DNA from: Euptelea pleiosperma
Lineage: Eukaryota; Streptophyta; Magnoliopsida; Ranunculales; Eupteleaceae
Length of the DNA stretch: 64,000 nt
Direction of reading: 5' to 3'
Assembly: GCA_035048495.1 (NCBI GenBank)
Contig: CM068545.1
Span: 39,384,225 to 39,448,224 of the forward strand
The notes below the pieces were generated by a model. It ran no database searches and was not told the origin of the DNA. It saw only the letters and a list, made by a program, of their open reading frames with translations. Made by a program: the position numbers and the translations under genes. Numbering within the stretch: the first letter of the stretch is position 1; every line of letters starts with the position of its first letter. This document shows positions 46,311 to 58,805 of the stretch, piece after piece.

Positions 46311-46540
46311 TGCTTTATTAGTGTAACTTTTTTTTTCTTTTCTTTTTTGCTTTATTAGTGCAACTTCTTTCTTGCTTTATTAAGATAAAATCATTCTGGC
46401 TTTATTAGTATAAAAAAAACTTTTTTTTTGCTTTATTAGTGTAACATTTTTTTTTAGTATTCTTTTTTTTTTTGCTTTATTAGTGTAACTTTTTTTTCTT
46501 GCTTTATTAATTTTTTTGGTCTATTAGTGTAATTTTTTTG
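46311..46540 (+). repeat. Degenerate minisatellite, GCTTTATTAGTGTAAC + poly-T
   Basis: About eight imperfect units of GCTTTATTAGTGTAAC, each followed by a T-run of varying length (units at 46311, 46350, 46373, 46401, 46429, 46475, 46499, 46521 approximately). Confidence 0.8.
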
Positions 46541-47176
46541 TTAATTTGTGCATCCATGATGTCGATTTATTGCTTTAGCATTTTTGCATTAAAATATTTA
46601 AGGGCATTGGAACCCCAATAAGATATGGTCAGGATTTCATCACCGGTTCCGTGGCCCACAAACTACCATCCTCGCATAAGCGTACCCAAAGCCTAAATTA
46701 CTTTAAAAATCATTAGACATTGGCCTTAGGGTTTCGAGCTCAATAGGACGAAGCGGTTGTTAGCCACTCCAATGAGTTTTTTCAAACTGACAATTAAGGA
46801 CAGTCCTGGTCTAAGAAAAAGAGGACATACTGTCATTAAGCAGGCCTAGCACCTCTCCTCCTTCCCTGGGTGAACTACTTGTTAGTGGTTTGGTAGAATT
46901 TAATTGGTAAGCTTTTGGCTTAATCCGTAACAATTAGGAGCTGTCTAATTATGAGAGATTTATTTTTGGAAACAATCCAAATATTTCTCAAAAAAATTGG
47001 CTACCCTTTACTTAAAATAAGATAAAAGCCAAATTTTGCTTGTGCGGTGTACCAAAGAAATGTGAGAACCAAAGAAAAGAACTATAATGAATTACTGAGA
47101 ATTGAAGGGGTTTGGTGCATTTGCATGTGTAGATTTTTCCTACAATGATGGGTGAAGATTTGAACAAGAAAGTGTA
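46541..47176 (+). other. Region upstream of gag remnant
   Basis: No gene recognised. Probably the leader and early gag part of another decayed gypsy element, because gag-like sequence follows on the same strand. Confidence 0.4.
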
Positions 47177-47347
47177 ATGAACACCTACGGATGTTCTTTT
47201 AATCCCTTAAGTTTTGAGACTTATCCAAATTTTAAAAATTGGCATGGTACTAACGATCCTCCATGGTCTTCTTCTTATACATCTTATGTACCCTCTTCAA
47301 ATGAGACCCTAGAGGAAGTGTTAGAGGCATACTTACGTAGTATGAAT

Positions 47348-47740
47348 CAAGGTTTAAAGTAGGCCATTCTAACGGTTAAACGGACTGGGGGCGTTATTGT
47401 TTAAATCGTTTAAACGGCCGTTAAAACGGCTAGGGGCAAAAATCGAAAAAAATGGACAAAATGGTGCTGAAATTCAAATTTTGAAATTTGAAAATTAAAA
47501 AAAAAATGGAATTTAACGAAATTTAACGGATTTTAACAAAAATTAAATGGATTTTAACGGATTTAACGACCATTTTTTCCACAAAATTTTTCAGAATTAA
47601 ACGGCTGTTTAAACGATTTTAACGGCTGTTAAAACAAAAAAAATGGCCATTTTATTCAAAATCGATAAAACATGTTTAAACGGTTTTAACAGAAACGGGC
47701 TTGGGGCATTACAGTTTAAACGGCCATTTTTAAAACCATG
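47348..47740. mobile_element. Small hAT-like element 1, TSD GTATGAAT
   Basis: 393 bp, starting CAAGGTTTAAAG and ending TTTTTAAAACCATG, so the ends are inverted repeats. Perfect 8-bp duplications GTATGAAT lie at 47340-47347 and 47741-47748, the length made by hAT elements. The interior is packed with TTTAAACGG/CCGTTTAAA words and has no coding capacity. Confidence 0.82.
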
Positions 47741-48016
47741 GTATGAATATCATCAACTAAACAAACATGCAAAGTTTTCAAAAAATTCAAACTTCGATAA
47801 ACACAATTGCATTGTGTTTGAATAATAAAGAAGATGAGGAACTCACATAATTTGAAATTATTGAGGGTGATGATGAACTAAAATTTTCTGATACAATTAG
47901 TCATCACCCCTCATTCAATGAGGATATTGAGATGCATGGGGATGAACCTTTAAATTTTTTATGCAAAATAATGCATTTCAATTAATTCGTTCACCTCATT
48001 TGAAGCCTGTTTTGAA

Positions 48017-48446
48017 CAAGGTTAATTAAAGGGGACTGTTTTCCATTACCATTTTTTCTGTTATAACGAAAAAACGTTCATGGGCAAAAGAAAAACTGGA
48101 AAAAATGGAATATAATGGAAATAACGAAAAATAACGGGAAAACATAAAAAAATAATGGAACAATTTCAAAATTTCAAAAATAGAAAATAACGAGAAAAAA
48201 TGGAATATAACGGAAAAATAATGGAAAAAAAATGAAAATAACGGCCTTTTTTTCTACAAAATTTTCCAAAAAATAATGGTCGTTATTTTCGTTATAACGA
48301 AAAAATAATAGAAAATAATGACCGTTATTTTCGTTATAACGGCAGTTAGTTTTTGGGCGTTTTAACTATCCATAACGTAATGGGGTAGGTCCGAATCTAT
48401 TATAACGACCGTTATTTTCGTTATAACGGCCGTTTTTGAAACCTTG
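48017..48446. mobile_element. Small hAT-like element 2, TSD GTTTTGAA/GTTCTGAA
   Basis: 430 bp, starting CAAGGTTAATTAAAG and ending TTTTTGAAACCTTG. The 8-bp flanks at 48009-48016 and 48447-48454 differ at one base. The interior is made of TTATAACGG, AAAATAACGG and related words, parallel to element 1 but with TTATAA in place of TTTAAA. Confidence 0.8.
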
Positions 48447-48640
48447 GTTCTGAATCTTGTGATGATGATGTTGATAAGGATGATGACTGTAGGGAGGACA
48501 TATTTTTACCTGATATTGTGGGACCCCCCATCTCTAACCTTTACAATGATGTCAATAATGAAATGCAATTCTTTTCAGATTCTAACTGTCCTTTTGACAT
48601 TGAGAAAAAGTCTACAATTGAACCATTGCTTATCATAGCA

Positions 48641-49908
48641 ACATTGCCTGTCATAGCAAATGAATTAATTCCCTATATTCTCATTTGATATATTCACCAA
48701 TAGTTGTCTTTACTTAAACGTTTTGATTTTGAAAGGTTTTGTCATTATTCTTTGATGTATTTAAAAGAATCAATTTGTTTCATTCAAGTTCTGATTCAAC
48801 CCAAGCTTATCTACCCATGTTTCCTTCCTAAATAACTTCTTTATCTTTTGTATACATCGATCTGTGACTTTTTTCTTTTAATCATCGGTTTAATATTTGA
48901 ATCTCTTGGATTATTGAAGCAAATATTATCATCAGGCATTGTGAACAACTTATATCGTTTTTTCATCTCGGCTGTTTATTCTCAAAATCAACGTCAAAAT
49001 TTCCCATTTAATCAGGTATTTTTTTACATATTTTGTTTTTTTCTTAATTCCATCTTGTATGTTAATTTATTTATTTATAAAGAAAGCGTACAAATATGCT
49101 TTTAATGTAGGGTTTGTTTGTTTATTTATATGTTTCCACAGATTTATCTTTTGGTGTTTCACTAGATTTAATTTTTAATTTTTTTATTGTTATTTTTTTT
49201 AATTCATTTGATGCTTTGAGATCTTCATTTTTTTAACACATTTAAAACATTTGTTTTTTTTTAATCTACAATTTTATTTAAATCTTCTTTATTACGTTAT
49301 GAACTGATTTGACGGTTTAAAAAACTAACAATTTTTTTAATTATATCATTTGTTATTTTATTTCTGTATATTTAGGATTTTTTTTATTTTTTAAAAGTTC
49401 TAGATTTAAATTTGAAATTTTACATTTTGAATTTTGATACCATTTTTTTATTTTTTCATTAGTTTCTATATTTTTCCCATTTTCGTTCCAATTTGTTGTA
49501 ATAGTCATTTTATCTGAAAAATGGGTAACGTCTCAAGTCTGTTATACTTTTATAACGACCTTTTTTAAGCCTTGATTGCATCATCATTTACCCTTCTTCC
49601 TTATTAAAAATAATTTAAAAATAAAAAATAAAAATGGAAAAAAACTAATACAAATCTACCACTTGACACAATACAATTGGATTTTCTGGTTTTAATTCAG
49701 ATATCTTTGTAACTTTATCATTTTATTGATAATTTTATATTTCATGTTTCAAAATTTGATTCAGTTATTAACATTCGTGCAGATAAATATAGACTTAAAC
49801 CTGAAACTCATTGCCGTTAATATTTGGCACAACTTAAAACTCTTTACCAAACAATAAATTCTGTAACTTTGATTGAGTTGATTTTTTTCCAAAATGAAGT
49901 TTAAGTAC
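48641..49908. other. AT-rich region before element B
   Basis: Strongly T-rich, with no gene recognised. Ends near 49575 with TTTTTTAAGCCTTG, which may be a third CAAGG-type terminus, without a matching left end. Confidence 0.4.
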
Positions 49909-51981
49909 TGAAATTAGGGTTTTTTCGCATCATTGGGTACGAAAACCCTAATTTCAACACATTTGTATTAATCTGAGATTTTAACCTTTTTCCTGCAAAA
50001 TATAACAGTTTGCATAGCAGCTTCGTGTCAGATGTCGATCCGCATTCGAGATTAGTCAAGTTAGCGTAAAAGAGAACATAAAATAACAGAATCTCTACAG
50101 AAAATTGATGGAGGGGGTGAGAGTGGTGATTGTAGGTGATTGAAAACATTCTTGGTGTTTTTAGAGAGAGAAAATTCTTGCAAATGTAGAATTATAAAGA
50201 AAATGACTTAATCAAGAAATTGCGAAATAACCATTGTATTAATAATTAAAAATTCCTTACAACAATAACCTAAAATCGAACAAAACTAAAAGCAATAAAG
50301 AAACTTTAACTAAAAAGCATAAAAAAAGAGATCAAGATGAGGAGAGAGATGGAATTAGAGAGAAAAAGTGATGAGAGAAAGAGTTTTAACTTCGGATTTA
50401 CCATTGGAATGGATAGGCAAGTGAAGGTAATCGGCCAAGTGAGGTAGTGATGATGCGGCCACATGGTGGAGGGTGTTGCAAGCGTGGAATAGATGTTGGG
50501 AGTTGCTAGTCCAGCAACTCGGGATGGATTTGCAGGCATGGATGGTGAAGAAAAGGGCCACTCATTGGAGAATCTCGCGAGTTGTTGTTCGGCTAGCAAG
50601 CACAGTTTGGTGAGGACCAACAAGTAATGCGTTGCTGCTCGTGACCTGGCAGCAATGGAGTTTCTCGTTGTGCAACCCGATCATGGCGATCAAAGAATGA
50701 GGACCGTTTGGTACAATGTTGTCACGGTGGCGAGATGATGGTGATGAAAGGTGGTTCTAATGGTGGTTTTGCAGCTTGTTTTCACAGTTTAGGAGGGAGA
50801 GTACAACAGCGAGGTGGAGGCGCTGTTGTGCATGTTGCACCGTGAGGAGCAGCAAGAGATTCGAATGGTGGCGAAATGAGGTGACCACAATGATGCTGTC
50901 CACTGGGCGGCAAGAAGGTGAGATGAGAGGTGACGGTCCAGCAGGTTGCCGATTTCAGTGGTGCTCGCAGTGGTGAGCTCGGGGGTGGTGGCAATGGCTT
51001 CTTGGTGGGGAGAGCAATGTGCTTAGAAAAGAACAACCGGAAGTGCAAACTGATGCACTTCCACTTCAGAGAGAATGGTGAACGGAGTTAATGGAGGGCT
51101 GGAGAGATAGGTGAGAATGGCCAGCAAGGTTGACGGCTTAACGAGGAGCCTGTGGTTTCATGCCGGAGAAGATGAACCAGTCTGTGTTGTCGGTGGAGGC
51201 GCACAACTCGGTGATGCAAAGGTTAACGGCCTGCAAGAAGAGAAGGGCCATGAATGGGTTGGTAGTGAGGAAGGCCAAGAGATTGGAGAGGTGAGGGATT
51301 AATTCACCAAAACAACTAGGGTTTTGGGGTGAGAGTTATAAAAACATGGAGGAGAGGAGGAGAGGAGGAGAGTAGGGCCGTTAGGATTTTATATCCCTCC
51401 AATCTCCTCTTTTCTTTCCTCTTGAAATCCTCCATATTTGAAACTGTCCCTTCCCTTGAGATTCCAAAAATTGTTTCAAAAATTGCTTTCCAAAATTGTT
51501 TTCTTTTTGTTTGGAAATGCCCAGCAACTCCTCTTAATCTAGCCATCCATCTTCTTGTGTGCTAATGTGTCCTTTGCTTTTGCCAAAAATTGGTTTAGCC
51601 ACGTAGATGTCCAGAAATGTTTTCAAATACCAATGTTGCCCTTCTTTACTTGCTTGATTCACAACCTCATGTTGTGGCCCCCACTTGAGTCCACCGTATT
51701 GGTCCGATCGTTGTCTAGCGGTTTGGTCTAAGGTCAGGTAGCTTGCTTTTCAATACTCAATTAAACATTGTCAATAGACCATGGCCACGTGTTGAGTTGA
51801 TCACTAACTTGGCTCACATCTTGCTTCTTGTGAATATTTCATGTTGGCACGCTACATTAGCCCGTCAACATGGCGGTCCGGGTCTTGGTTCTTGGTCCGA
51901 CATCTTTTCATTTTAAAGGTCAACACCCAGCATTTCTCAACTTTTTGGACACTCGAACCTCAACAATATTATGGGTCTAAC
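49909..51981 (-). mobile_element. Element B 3' LTR, inner part
   Basis: Inner end TGAAATTAGGGTTTTTTCGC at 49909 (flank AGTAC). Intron-like segment: donor AATG|GTAAAT at 50401, acceptor TTTTGCAG|G at 49993, minus strand. Hairpin GAGTTGCT/AGCAACTC at 50500-50520. The LTR is split at 51981 by another LTR and resumes at 54685. Confidence 0.88.
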
Positions 51982-54679
51982 TGAAGCTAGGGTTTTTCCG
52001 CGTTGTCGGATTTGGAAACCCTAAAATCAACAATATTTTTAATTCGATCCAATTCTTAATCCTGCAAACTGTGAGAATTGTATAAGGATTCGTGTCGGAT
52101 GTCGATCTGTACTCAGGGTTAGTTTGCGTAATTCAAGAACATAAAATGACGGATTTTTCTACAAAAAATGCTACGAAATCAATGTAGGGGTGAGAATGAT
52201 GATGAGAAGGATTCAAAACTTAATTGATTTTTGAGTGAGAAAGACTAATATCAGAAAATGATGAAATAATGGCTAAAAAATAAACAACATTTATTAAATT
52301 AAAAAGGTCAAGTTACAATGCTTTGAATCATAACTAAAATAAAATAAACTAATTAAAGAGCACTCTATAAATGGAGAGAAAATAGAGAGAGACTAATTTA
52401 GAGAGAGAAAGAGAATGATAGAGAGAGAAACTAGAGAAACCCTAGAGAGATAAAATAGAAGTAGAGAGAGAAGGTTTGAAAAAGAAATGCTAGAGAAAGA
52501 GCCTAGAGAGAGAAAGATTACCATGGTGGATTGCTTGGAGATTGGTGAGCTCGGCCACTATTGAATGGCCAATATGATTTGAATTCGGCCAAGAGTAACA
52601 TGGTCGGGTAGTGAAGAAGAGGAGTAGCCGATGCGTTTTAGGCCGAATCAGCAAAAGGAGAGTTGCAAGTCAGCACTTGATGGCGGAAACCTTGATAGCC
52701 AACGGACCTGCTGCTCCTTGGAAAGGCAGCAACAGTGAGCTCTAATGGAGATGTAGGTGAGCTTCACGGTGAGGTGCAGATGGCTGGAGGAGTTGCAGCA
52801 GGTGTCAGCTTGGAGGGGGATGTGGAGGATAACAGCATGTGCAAACGGTGGCAAGTGGTGGAGGCGGTTTGGTGAGAGTGCAAACCTAACAGTCACCTCT
52901 CCGTCTTCTCCTCTTTTCTTTCTTTCTCTTTTTTTTTTTCGATTTTCCTCTTCTCCAATTGAGGATGGCCTGAAGCTTTAGACATTTGGGGATAATGGAG
53001 TCGTCATGATGGCTTGAGGTATTGGGGTTTATGGTGAGGATGGGATTTGGTTTCGGTGGTTGCAGGTGCTGCTATCATTGATGATAGTAGCAACCGTGAG
53101 TTGCAACGGTGAAGGATTGTGAACTTTCTGGGTTCGGTGGTTGCAGGTGAGCTATCGTTGATGATAGCAGCAACCGTGATTTGTGGCAGTGAATGGAGGA
53201 GCAGGCGGTGTAAGTTGGTTGTGGCCGGTGGGAGAAGACAATAGCAGCAACTTGTTACGCAGCCTCACAGGGAGGAGATCGCAGGTGGTGGTGCTGTAAG
53301 GGGGCACCGGTGGAGGGCTGGGCTGAAGTGGAAGGCGGCCACCTCTCCTTCTTCCGGTTCTTCTTCTTCTTCTTTTTTATTCTTTTTCTAGTTATTCTTT
53401 TAGAAAAACCCAAGGTCAAGAGAGGTGGGCGACGGCTTGAGAAGAGATTGGAGAGAGAGGAGGGATGATGGAAGGGGTGGCTAGGGTTTGATGGAAGAGA
53501 AGTATGAAAATGTGGAAAGGAGGGGAGGAGAGTAGGGCCGTTAGGTTTTTATATCCCTCCAATCTCCTCCTTTCTTTCCTTTAGAAATCCTCCATATTTG
53601 AAACCGTCCCTTCCCTTGAGATTCCAAAAATTGATTCAAAAATTACTTTCCAAAATTGTTTTCTATTTGTTTGGAAATGCCCAGCAACTCCTCTTAATCT
53701 AGCCATCCATCTTCTTGCGTGCATGTGTCCTTTGCTCTTGCCAAAAATTGGTTTAGCCACTAAGATTTCTAGAAATGTTTTCAAATACCAATGTTGACCT
53801 TCTTTATTTGCTTGATTCACAACCTCATGTTGTGGCCCCTACTTGAGTACACCGTATTTGTTCGATCGTTGTCTAGCGGCTTGGTCTAAGGTCGGTAGCT
53901 TGCTTTTCAATACTCTATTAAACATTGTCAATAGACCATGGCCACGTGTTGAGTTGATCACTAACTTGGCTCACATCCTGCTTCTTGTGAATATTTCATG
54001 TTGGCATGCTACATTAGCCCGTCGACATGGCGGTCCGTGTCTTGGTTCTTAGTCCGTCATCTTTTCATCTTGAATGTCAACGCCCAGCGTTTCTCAACTT
54101 TTTGGACACTCAAATCTCAACAATATTATGGGTTTAACCTTTGGCCCACGTTTCGTCTCACACAGGCAATGCACTCCACTACCATGGCCCACCATGCAGG
54201 TTGGGGTTTAGTGATTCTTAGTTCACCCGTGGTCCGCGCCTATCTTTCGTGGCCGTTGATCATGTCGACAAGTTCACCCTTGAGCTTTTGCGATTGATCA
54301 TGGGATGATCAACATATTTTGGGTCCTACCTTAGACCACTGGCCCGGTTCACTGTCCTAATCGATCACCTCCAGATTGATTGTAGACATGGTGGAGATTC
54401 TTGTGGTTGATCGTAGGGTCTAGATCTTGAGAATTGTCCGATCAGATTTCCTGAAATAGAAAGAGCGCGTAATGAGATTTCCACAAAACGACTTCGCATG
54501 TAGGTCAATTAAATGCATATGAAAGCATGCGAATATACCATTTTGACTAGAAAAATGTGTTCTATACAATTAAAAAAACTCTTACGTAGAAAAATTGATG
54601 AAAAATGAAGTTTTACATAGGAAAGTGCGACAACGCCCAAGGATAATGGCTAAAAATAAGCACTTTTGAAGGAATATCA
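51982..54679 (-). mobile_element. Solo LTR (minus), 2698 bp, TSD CTAAC
   Basis: Ends TGAAGCTAGGGTTTTTCCG and GAATATCA (plus strand) are exact, with CTAAC at 51977-51981 and 54680-54684. It is inserted into a relative of itself: 53520-54133 repeats 51355-51981, and 54134-54679 repeats 54685-55224. Intron-like segment from 52521 (CCATG|GTAAT) to 52062 (GTTTGCAG|GATT). A partial tandem duplication with GATGATAG/CTATC hairpins lies at 53052-53190. Confidence 0.93.
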
Positions 54680-55224
54680 CTAACCTTTGGCCCATGTTTC
54701 GTCTCGCACAGGCAATGCACTCCACTACCGTGGCCCACCATGCAGGTTGGGGTTTAGTGATTCTTAGTTCACCCGTGGTCCCTGCCTATCTTTCGTGGCC
54801 GTTGATCATGTCGACAAGTTCACCCTTGAGCTTTTGCGATTGATCATGGGATGATCAACATATTTTGGGTCCTGCCTTGGACCACTGGCCCGGTTCACTG
54901 TCCCAATTGATCACCTCCAAATTGATTGTAGACTTGATGGAGATTCTTGTAGTTGATCGTAGGGTTCAGATCTTGAGAATTGTTCGACTAGATTTCCTGA
55001 AATAGAAAGTGCGCGTAACGAGATTTCCACAAAATGACTTCGCATGTAGGTCAATTAAATGTGTATGAAAGCATGCGAATATACCATTTTGACCAGAAAA
55101 GTGTGTTCTACGCAGTTAAAGAAACTCTTACATAGAAAAGTTGATGAAAGATAAAGTTTTATGTAGGAGAGTGCGACAACGCCAAAGGATATGGTTTAAA
55201 ATAAGCACTTTTGAGCGAATATCA
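54680..55224 (-). mobile_element. Element B 3' LTR, outer part
   Basis: Continuation of the LTR broken at 51981, ending at ATATCA (55224). Next to it on the minus strand is the polypurine tract CTGGTTGGGGGTTA, so this is the 3' LTR of an element extending to the right. Confidence 0.88.
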
Positions 55225-55638
55225 TAACCCCCAACCAGCATATTGCAAATCCTTGGCAATTAGTGCAAAAAAATGAGTTTAAAAGGGCTAAGCACATGCT
55301 GCACACTTTTCTCATTAACTCAGAGAAAACTCCGTTTTGTCAAATTTGAAGGATGCATGAAAATAGTTACAAACTAGCAGATAGTCGAAAGATTTTAGCA
55401 AGACTACAGACTGATAATCAAGACCCAGAATAGTCAGACTCTGCGTGTGTGTGTACTCAACATTCTCATTATCTTGCAGTAAAGATTTCCAGATTACCTC
55501 TAAGTTCGTATGCCTCGACCTCAAATCTCACTTGTAAACCACTCAGAATGGGATCACTTAGAAATAATTTTCTTTTATTCTCTCCATTTATATGTGAGGA
55601 GATGTGTTGATATATGAAAGAAAAGATCTCACATATGT

Positions 55639-58395
55639 TGATAGTAAGATTCTTTCACGTCGTTGGTTACGGAAACCCTAGAATCAACAAGATTTGTAAT
55701 GTGATCCGAGCCTCAAAATTCCTGCAAAATTACAGGCTTTGTATAGTGGTTTCGTGTCGGATATCGTCCGTACTCGGGATTAGTTCATACAAATGAGAAC
55801 TTAAAATAACGGAATATGACAAGAAACTCATAGAGAGGTGAGAGGGTGGAAGAATCAGGATTTAAAATATTCTTTTTGGAGAGATTGAACTTATCCATTA
55901 TCAAGAATCACAATAATTAATCAAAGACAAAACTATGAAAAACTTGCATATAAAAGAAATATTTATTATTGATGTGGAAATTGAAATTACAATGCTTGAA
56001 ATCAAATTAACTAAAAATCATTCAACTACTAAAATAAATAAAAAAACAATGTAAGAAAGAGATTTTAGAGAGAGAAATTAGAGATAGAAACCTAACCTAG
56101 AGAGAGAAAGTAGGGAAGTAAAGCTACCTTGAGCGACTCACCTTGATTGGATAGGCCGATCGACCATGGATGAAGACGATGATGAGATGGACCCAGCCAA
56201 GTGGTTAGTTTGGCCATGAGAAGAAGCATGGAGGAAAGTGCGATCATCGGAGAGGAGGTGTGGTGAGAAAGGGGAGTCACAAGCTAGCCACGCAGTGGCT
56301 GTGATTGGCTCTTGGCCAAGCCATGGTAAGATGGAGGTAAGGAGGTGCAAAGGGAAGCATGCTGCTTGTGTTGGAGAAGGCAGTTGCTGGACTGCACATG
56401 AGAAGGTATTGATGGAGAGGGTGATTCAGTTGAAGGCATACCCGTCAAGAACCCACAGTGGTGGTGCTAACAGGGTGCTTCCGGCCAAGAGCGATGGGTG
56501 CAGAGTCCAGTTTCAAAAAGGAGTTGCAACAACGTGAGAGAGGTTGCAATCTGAACCAGCAAATGGAGAGTTGCAGGTCAGTCTGCAACCTAGGCGATGG
56601 AGGTGGTGGCTGTGGTCATGGTGCACGCTGTGCATGTGGAGAAGAGGATGGATGGTGGTTGCATGAGCACAGTCCTTGGAGATGGAGGTGTTGCAGACTG
56701 CAACCAGTGGTGAATCTAGTGATGGGGAGCGGCTTGTGCGTGACAGCGCAAAGAGAGGGCAGCAATGGCTGTGTGATCAGTGAGAGTGTGGGCAGCAGCA
56801 CGTTACTGCTACTGGGGAGTTCATGGTGGGCTTGTTGGACTGGGTTGTGGTGGCTGGCGGAGGCGCTGGGTTGCTGCCCAAGGAGAGGGCCAGATCGTGG
56901 TGGAGATGGGTGGTCTGAGGAAGATCCCCACATCCAGCACGTTGGTGAAGGGGTGGCGCACCAGCGGAGAGCACAAGGAGGTGAAACCAGTTTCGGTGGC
57001 GGATTGTTACAGCATGCCGGAGTTGCAAACCTGCAACTCCGGCGTTGATGAAAGAAGGAGAAGAAGAGGATGGATGACCGTCCAAGAGAGGGGAGGACGA
57101 TGGTGTGGGTTGCACTATCGTGCTTGCTGCTGGAGTAGTTGCCAGTCCTGTTTACAAGAAGAAGAAGAAGAAGATGAAGAACCAGTTCGCCGGAGAAGAG
57201 AAGGGAGAAGAAGAAGAGAAAGAAGAGAAAGTGGAGAAAAAAAGGAGGAGAAGGTGGAAAACGTGGGGGGAAAGGTTTTGGGGAGAGAAAGGAAAAGAAA
57301 GGAGGGGTATTAGGGTTCAAACGAACCCTTCTCCTTCCCCTTTAAACCTCCCACTTTCCTTTAATGGAAAATGGGGGCTTTAAAAATAAATTTTTTTTTT
57401 TTTTAAGGAAAACCTTACTTTTCTTTGGGGAATTTCCCCATTTAGTGGACCCCCATTTTTTAATTAAAAACAATTAATTTAAAGCATTTGAAAATCGCGA
57501 GGTCCACTAAATGGTCGGGCCACTAGTCGATGATAATGGGCCCGACTACTAGCCCACATGGATTGATGATGTCCATCATCTCACAAGATGATGTGACAGA
57601 CAATTTGATGACGATCGGATGGATGGTGACTTGATTGGGACCCAGATTGGTAGATCGACGGATCTAGAGAGATCCAACGGTCCGGTGGAAGATCCAACGG
57701 TCTGATTGAAGATCCAACGGTCAGAAAGCTAAGGGAGATGAGACAGAGCCAATGGACAGGAGTTCTGGGGTTAGGTCAGTAGATCCGAGGATCGAGAGAT
57801 GAAGAGAGAAAATAAGGAAAGATGAGATAGAAAATTAGGGAGGAGAGAGAAAATATCAGAAAATGGAGATAAAAGTATTGGCAGAGGGTCTGGAACCCTG
57901 GTCTTCACTGTGACCATCCTCATGCTTCTCCAGTAGAGTAGACCATCATTCCTTGCTGACTCATGTGGCTTTAAACGCTTTGGTCCGTCTCTTGGTCATT
58001 GGCTCTCCTACTCTCTTCGTTATTTGGGCCAACTTTTTGATCCTTTTATTCAACCCATATTTGGCCCATATCTTCTAGTCATAGCCTATGGGCTCTTTAA
58101 GCTTTGATAATGGGCTTTCATGATCGATTTTGGCCAACAAGTCTCGAGAATAGCCCGATCGAGTTTCCTACAAGAGAAGAGCTCGTAATGAGACTTGATC
58201 ATAACGTCTTCCTACCTAGACTTCCGAAAATGTGTTGAATGCATGCAAATATACCATTTCGTTCAGAAAAGTGTGTTCTACGAAACAGAAGAGACTCTTA
58301 TGTAGAAAAGTAGATAAATAGAGCATTTTACGTAGGAGAGCGCGATAACGCTAAAAGGATAATTGCTTAAAATAAGCACTTTTGAGTGAATATCA
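55639..58395 (-). mobile_element. Solo LTR (minus), 2757 bp, TSD TATGT
   Basis: TATGT at 55634-55638 and 58396-58400 marks exact ends. Inner end TGATAGTAAGATTC is mutated from TGAAAGTAGGG; outer end GAATATCA. Intron-like segment: donor CAAG|GTGAGT at 56141, acceptor TTTTGCAG at 55722. Hairpins at 56570-56589 and 57016-57043. The inverse-strand Arg/Glu/Gly-rich frames at 56458-57313 are not shared by sister LTRs. Confidence 0.93.
57016..57043. other. LTR hairpin, 12-bp perfect stem
   Basis: GCCGGAGTTGCA and TGCAACTCCGGC around a 4-nt loop AACC. Confidence 0.88.
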
Positions 58396-58639
58396 TATGT
58401 ATTTTTTTTAAGGAAGGACATCTTTAACAGAAGAAGATCTCATGATTGGAATTTTACTTCACTCGGGAACGTCAGATTAAACTCTATAGCTTCTCTTTCT
58501 CCAATCTCTACATTTTATGATCGTGCTATCCTAGAATCAACTAGGACTTTCCTGGGTTGTAATGAGGCTTATGTCAGGTGTAGAAAAATAAAGGGATACA
58601 AGATTTCAAAGATCTTGAGAGGATATCTCTATTTTCTTG

Positions 58640-58805
58640 TATTTTCCTGCTGGTGTAGCACTGTTTCTTTTCCTCCTTTATATTTTTCTCTTTTTCGATA
58701 TTTTTGAGACTGCTCATTTAATTTTTTAGCTCTTTTTCGTACTTTCTTTTCATATATTCTTTTCAGTTTGAACCACTTGTCTTTTTCTTTTATTTTTTTG
58801 ACCTT
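58640..58805 (-). repeat. Conserved purine-rich tract, element B
   Basis: On the minus strand, nearly all A/G and coding a Lys/Glu/Arg-rich peptide. Counterparts stand at the same place relative to the 3' LTR at 36060-36250 (minus) and 18803-18975 (plus). Confidence 0.65.

Larger units (their letters stand above)
47177..48640 (+). pseudogene. Decayed gypsy gag-like frame split by two small transposons
   Basis: The plus strand codes for YGCSFNPLSFETYPNFKNWH and LEEVLEAYLRSMN, then after the first insert NMQSFQKIQTSINTI and HHPSFNEDIEMHGDEPLNF. After the second insert it reads DDDCREDIFLPDIVGPPISN. The NPxxxxxxPNFxW-like tract followed by a short helix is like Athila/Tat Gag tails. Stops (TAA for Gln) are scattered. 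It is independent of element A: opposite strand and different sequence. Confidence 0.5.

Noticed and set aside
56458..57320. Long frames on both strands (up to 234 codons) inside an LTR
   Set aside because: Simple Arg/Glu/Gly- or Pro/Ser/Leu-rich composition, not conserved in sister LTRs, and coinciding with hairpin and GA-rich sequence.
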